A stretch of DNA of 64,000 bases from Pseudorhodoplanes sp. GTDB lineage: Bacteria > Pseudomonadota > Alphaproteobacteria > Rhizobiales > Xanthobacteraceae. Below the pieces are notes generated by a model, which had not been told where the DNA came from, did not search any database, and saw only the letters and a program-made list of their open reading frames with translations. The DNA is taken from assembly GCA_022843165.1 (NCBI GenBank), contig JALHOD010000004.1:124001-188000 (forward strand), in the 5' to 3' direction. Every line of letters begins with the position of its first letter. The first letter of the stretch is position 1. The position numbers were made by a program, and so were the translations under genes. This document shows, piece by piece, positions 61,042 to 64,000 of the stretch.

Positions 61042-61737
61042 ATGAACAGGATATTCAAGGCATCGGCGGCCGTGCTGTTATTTCTCGCCAGCCCGGCATT
61101 TGCGCAGCCGGCTTTCGAGCGCGGACCGAGCATCACCGTGCGGGGCGACGGCCGGGCGGATGTGCCGCCGGATATGGCCCGTCTCTCGGCCGATGTCGTC
61201 ACCAAGGCAAAAACGCTGGAAGCCGCCAGCGCCGCACACAAGGACCGCGCGACCAGGGCGGCCGCCGCCTTGCGCGCGATGGCCAAGGACGGCATCGAGA
61301 TCGAGCAATCGAATTTCCGGCTCGATCAGGTGCGGCAGCCGGTGCCGCAGGCAGGGCCGCGCCCGGAGACCGAATATCAGGCGGTCACGTCGTTCGAGAT
61401 CAAGTCGAGGAAACTCGACACCATCGACGCCGCGATCACCGCCATTGCGGCGACGGGGTTGTTCGAGATGCGCAACCTGCGCTTCGGTCTGGATGAAAAA
61501 AACAACGCGCTCGACATCGCGCGCCGCGATGCGGTAGCGGATGCACGCAATCGCGCGAAGGTCTATGCGCAAGCCGCCGGCGTGCAACTCGGCGAGATCA
61601 CCGAGATCGCCGACACCGAGCCGCGCTTGCTGCGCGAGGCCGCCATGCCGCTGACCGCGCGCGGCATGCAGGTGTCCCCGCCCGAGAACATCTCGGTGAC
61701 CGCCGGCATCACCATGACCTGGCGGATCAAGCCTTAG
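61042..61737 (+). CDS. SIMPL (DUF541) domain periplasmic protein
   Basis: 231 residues. Signal peptide MNRIFKASAAVLLFLASPAFA, cut before Gln. SIMPL core: ITVRGDGRADVPPDMARLSADVVTKAKTLEAASAAHKD, EYQAVTSFEIKSRKLDTIDAAITAIAATGLFE and LDIARRDAVADARNRAKVYAQAAGVQLGEITEI. Related proteins are oxidative-stress and envelope proteins of unknown biochemistry. It converges with the PhaC-like gene; the stop codons are 3 bases apart. Confidence 0.88.
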   Translation: MNRIFKASAAVLLFLASPAFAQPAFERGPSITVRGDGRADVPPDMARLSADVVTKAKTLEAASAAHKDRATRAAAALRAMAKDGIEIEQSNFRLDQVRQPVPQAGPRPETEYQAVTSFEIKSRKLDTIDAAITAIAATGLFEMRNLRFGLDEKNNALDIARRDAVADARNRAKVYAQAAGVQLGEITEIADTEPRLLREAAMPLTARGMQVSPPENISVTAGITMTWRIKP

Positions 61738-61739
61738 AT

Positions 61740-62861
61740 TCAATACGTCCGATCCGATACCGCCGAATTGTCCGGTTTCTCCGCGAGCCAGCGCGCGATG
61801 ACGGGCCAGTCTTCACCCAGCGTACGCGCGCCCATGAAGAGGCCAACATGTCCGCATGGCGCCACGGCCTTTTTGACCTGCCGCGGGGGCGTACCGATCA
61901 GGTCTGCCGCAGCAAAAATCTGTCCTGCCGCAACCACGTCGTCGTCCTGCGCAGCCAGGAGAAAGATCGGTACCGTCACCGCCTTCAGGTCAAGGCGCTT
62001 GCCGAGCGCAACGAAGTCGCCATTGGCTAAGCGGTTCTCCTTGTACAGGCGCTCGACCACTTCGAGGTAATAGGTCCCCGGCAGATCGACCGTCCAGGCG
62101 TCCCAATCGCGGAAACGGGCCAGCCGGGCTTGCCCCGCTTCCGACATGCCGATTTCTGCCTGCAGGGTCCGACAGACCGCGTCGTCCGACATGGCCTGCG
62201 CACGCCAGAGTTCAAGTGCCATCGAGCCCAGCACGCGGCCATCGCCGAGACGCAGCAACTCGTGCACCATAGCTATCGGCATGTTGGCGGCCAGCTGAGT
62301 AAGGCGCGATTGTCCGGCTGCGATGTCGACCGGCGCGCCGACCAGCACCAGGCGGCGCACCTTGGCCGGAAAGCGCGCAGCGTACATCAGCGCCAGCCAG
62401 CCGCCCTGGCACAAGCCGACCAGATTGACCGGCGGCGCCAATTCATCAACCGCAATATTGAGGTCGGCAAGATAGGTGTCGATGCAGAAGAAACGCATAT
62501 CCGGCGTCGCCGAGCGCCATTCGGTGACCAGCACGTTGCCGGGCCCGTGCGCGCGCAACGCCTCGACCACGCTGTGCCCCGGCGCGAAATCCGCGATGCT
62601 GGCGTGATGCAAGGCGAAGGGCGCGCAGACCAGCGTCGCAGGCCCGCCCTCGCCCATCGAAAAATCACGCAACATCATGGTCGGGAGCCCGAGCCTGACA
62701 CGATTGGCTGAGGTCCAAGCGGGCGGCGGCGTCGACCGCTCATCACCGCCCAAGGCGGCGGCAGCCATCCGATGCATCATTTCCGCGGTGAATTCGCTCG
62801 CGGTCGCTGCCGCCAGCATGGGCCACAGAAACGCCATCGCGGGATAGAGAGGCCGCGCCAT
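61740..62861 (-). CDS. PhaC-like alpha/beta hydrolase with a cysteine nucleophile
   Basis: 373 residues. The nucleophile elbow reads NLVGLCQGGWLAL: Cys in place of the usual Ser, the GxCxGG lipase-box form of PHA synthases. A late Asp (LLAAQDDDVVAAG) and His (APCGHVGLFMG) complete the triad. The size matches class III PhaC and PhaC-like depolymerases, and the DTYLADLN and FALHHASI stretches fit that group. It could be a polyhydroxyalkanoate synthase-type, a depolymerase or another acyltransferase. No phaE/phaR/phasin gene is adjacent, so PHA synthesis cannot be claimed. Confidence 0.75.
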   Translation of the reverse strand: MARPLYPAMAFLWPMLAAATASEFTAEMMHRMAAAALGGDERSTPPPAWTSANRVRLGLPTMMLRDFSMGEGGPATLVCAPFALHHASIADFAPGHSVVEALRAHGPGNVLVTEWRSATPDMRFFCIDTYLADLNIAVDELAPPVNLVGLCQGGWLALMYAARFPAKVRRLVLVGAPVDIAAGQSRLTQLAANMPIAMVHELLRLGDGRVLGSMALELWRAQAMSDDAVCRTLQAEIGMSEAGQARLARFRDWDAWTVDLPGTYYLEVVERLYKENRLANGDFVALGKRLDLKAVTVPIFLLAAQDDDVVAAGQIFAAADLIGTPPRQVKKAVAPCGHVGLFMGARTLGEDWPVIARWLAEKPDNSAVSDRTY

Positions 62862-62959
62862 GCAATGCCCTCTGTGCGGGCATCACGTTCGGTCCGGACT
62901 GACCGGCTGTCAATCGGGGAATCTACGCAAACGAACCGCTCAAGCCGGCGCGATTGCGG

Positions 62960-64000
62960 TCATGCCCTCCCATCGAGCGTTTCCAGCTCGGTGATCATCC
63001 GGTCGATCACACTCAGGCCACCCTGCCAGAAATTCGGGTCGCGGGCATCGAGACCGAAAGGCTTCAGCAATTCGGAATAATGCTTGGTGCCGCCGGCGGC
63101 GAGCATGTCGAGATAGCGCTCGGCGAAGCCGGCCTCCGCCTTTTCGTAGACCGCATAGAGCGAGTTCACCAGGCAGTCGCCGAAGGCATAGGCATAGACA
63201 TAGAACGGCGAATGGATGAAGTGCGGGATGTAGGTCCAGAACACTTCATAGCCCGGCCGCAGGTCGATGGCCGGTCCGAGGCTTTCGCGCTGCACCTCCA
63301 TCCAGAGTTCGTTGATGCGTTCGGCGGTCAGTTCGCCGTCCTTGCGCTCGATATGCACCTTGCGCTCGAAAGAGTAGAATGCGATCTGGCGCACCACCGT
63401 ATTGATCATGTCCTCGACTTTGGCGGCGAGCATGGCCTTGCGCTCGACCGCGTTGGTGGTCGAGGCGAGCAGTTTCTTGAAGGTGAGCATCTCACCGAAC
63501 ACGCTGGCGGTTTCGGCGAGCGTCAGCGGAGTCGGTGCCATCAAGGGACCGTTGGGCGCCGCCAGTACCTGATGCACGCCGTGGCCGAGTTCGTGCGCCA
63601 GCGTCATCACGTCGCGCGGCTTGCCCTGATAATTGAGCAGCACATAAGGATGCGCCGACGGCACGGTCGGATGCGCGAAGGCGCCGGGCGCCTTGCCGGG
63701 GCGCACCGGCGCATCGATCCAACGATCGTTGAAGAATCGCTCGGCAATATCCTTCATCTTCGGCGAGAAGGCGCCATAGGCGGAGAGCACGGTGTCACGC
63801 GCCTCATCCCACTTGAACGAGCGCATCGGCACCTGCGGCAACGGCGCGTTGCGGTCCCAATGCGGCAGCTTGTCCTTGCCGAACCAACTCGCCTTCAGTT
63901 TGTAATAGCGGTGCGACAGCCGCGGATAGGCCGCGCGCACGGCGGAGACCAGCGCATTCACCACCTCCCGCTCGACACGATTGGACAGATGCCGCGCATC
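62960..64000 (-). CDS. pepF: M3-family oligoendopeptidase F-like, C-terminal part (truncated by window edge)
   Basis: 346 codons of the 3' end lie in the window; the frame continues to the right edge (DARHLSNRVEREVVNAL precedes what could look like a GTG start at 63964). The zinc motif MTLAHELGHGVHQVL and the C-terminal PHFIHSPFYVYAYAFGDCLVNSL signature of M3B oligoendopeptidases are present. These cytosolic metallopeptidases cut peptides of about 5-15 residues. The N-terminal half cannot be seen. Confidence 0.95.
   Translation of the reverse strand, partial: DARHLSNRVEREVVNALVSAVRAAYPRLSHRYYKLKASWFGKDKLPHWDRNAPLPQVPMRSFKWDEARDTVLSAYGAFSPKMKDIAERFFNDRWIDAPVRPGKAPGAFAHPTVPSAHPYVLLNYQGKPRDVMTLAHELGHGVHQVLAAPNGPLMAPTPLTLAETASVFGEMLTFKKLLASTTNAVERKAMLAAKVEDMINTVVRQIAFYSFERKVHIERKDGELTAERINELWMEVQRESLGPAIDLRPGYEVFWTYIPHFIHSPFYVYAYAFGDCLVNSLYAVYEKAEAGFAERYLDMLAAGGTKHYSELLKPFGLDARDPNFWQGGLSVIDRMITELETLDGRA

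Overview
This window is chromosomal DNA of a GC-rich alphaproteobacterium of the order Hyphomicrobiales (Rhizobiales), most likely near Bradyrhizobiaceae/Xanthobacteraceae. The main clues are the zapA-ssrS(6S RNA)-5-FCL order, an ispH-thrB-rnhA operon, a split pntAA-pntAB-pntB operon with a 50-residue aa3-oxidase subunit IV, class I aldolase in a gap-pgk-fba row, homologues of the cell-cycle proteins RcdA and TrcR, a full CtrA box, and a long intergenic inverted repeat of a type common in that group. I see no insertion sequence, prophage, integrase, CRISPR array, rRNA or tRNA. Most of the window is ordinary core genome, densely packed, with coding on both strands.

Layout. 1-6.8 kb: the yebC-ruvC-ruvA-ruvB block on the minus strand, broken up by accessory genes (a cytidine-deaminase-like gene, an FAD oxidoreductase, an EamA transporter and two tandem TSUP permeases). 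6.9-9.2 kb: a YmdB-type phosphoesterase, 5-formyl-THF cyclo-ligase, 6S RNA, zapA and a DUF4164 coiled coil. 9.4-18.3 kb: carbon metabolism and translation (tkt, gap, pgk, fba, thiE-like, Sel1, efp, suhB-like). 18.3-25.5 kb: a cyclopropane-synthase-like methyltransferase with a DUF1295 membrane protein, a MotA/OmpA-type membrane pair, GNAT, an MsbA-like ABC exporter, rpmE and rcdA. 25.5-33 kb: a CtrA box and candidate small RNA, quinone oxidoreductase, a 7TM-PAS-GGDEF-EAL protein, yqgE, a DsbD-alpha-like protein and tandem peroxiredoxins. 33-40.5 kb: ispH-thrB-rnhA, a lipoprotein, trcR, a run of small poorly characterised genes (one with a near-perfect general-stress promoter, one with a repeated operator), and an L,D-transpeptidase. 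40.5-48.4 kb: propionyl-CoA synthetase, a second TSUP pair, an acyl-CoA ligase, a formate/nitrite transporter and a Bug-type binding protein. 48.5-56.3 kb: two DUF465 proteins, purEK, rpsU, a TPR lipoprotein, a hydrolase, an intradiol dioxygenase, MFS, GNAT and a duplicated DUF3606 protein. 56.3-64 kb: the transhydrogenase operon, an ABC1/UbiB kinase, a SIMPL protein, a PhaC-like hydrolase and the 3' part of an M3 oligopeptidase.

The most interesting non-coding signal is at 25.66-25.79 kb. A perfect CtrA box (TTAA-N7-TTAA) faces a compact, hairpin-rich stretch that ends in a strong intrinsic terminator, just upstream of the gene for the RcdA-family CtrA-degradation adaptor. It looks either like a CtrA-controlled small RNA or like an attenuated rcdA leader. 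No obvious large undescribed multi-gene system is visible. Stretches over 300 bp without a gene are limited to 25536-25850, described under the candidate sRNA.
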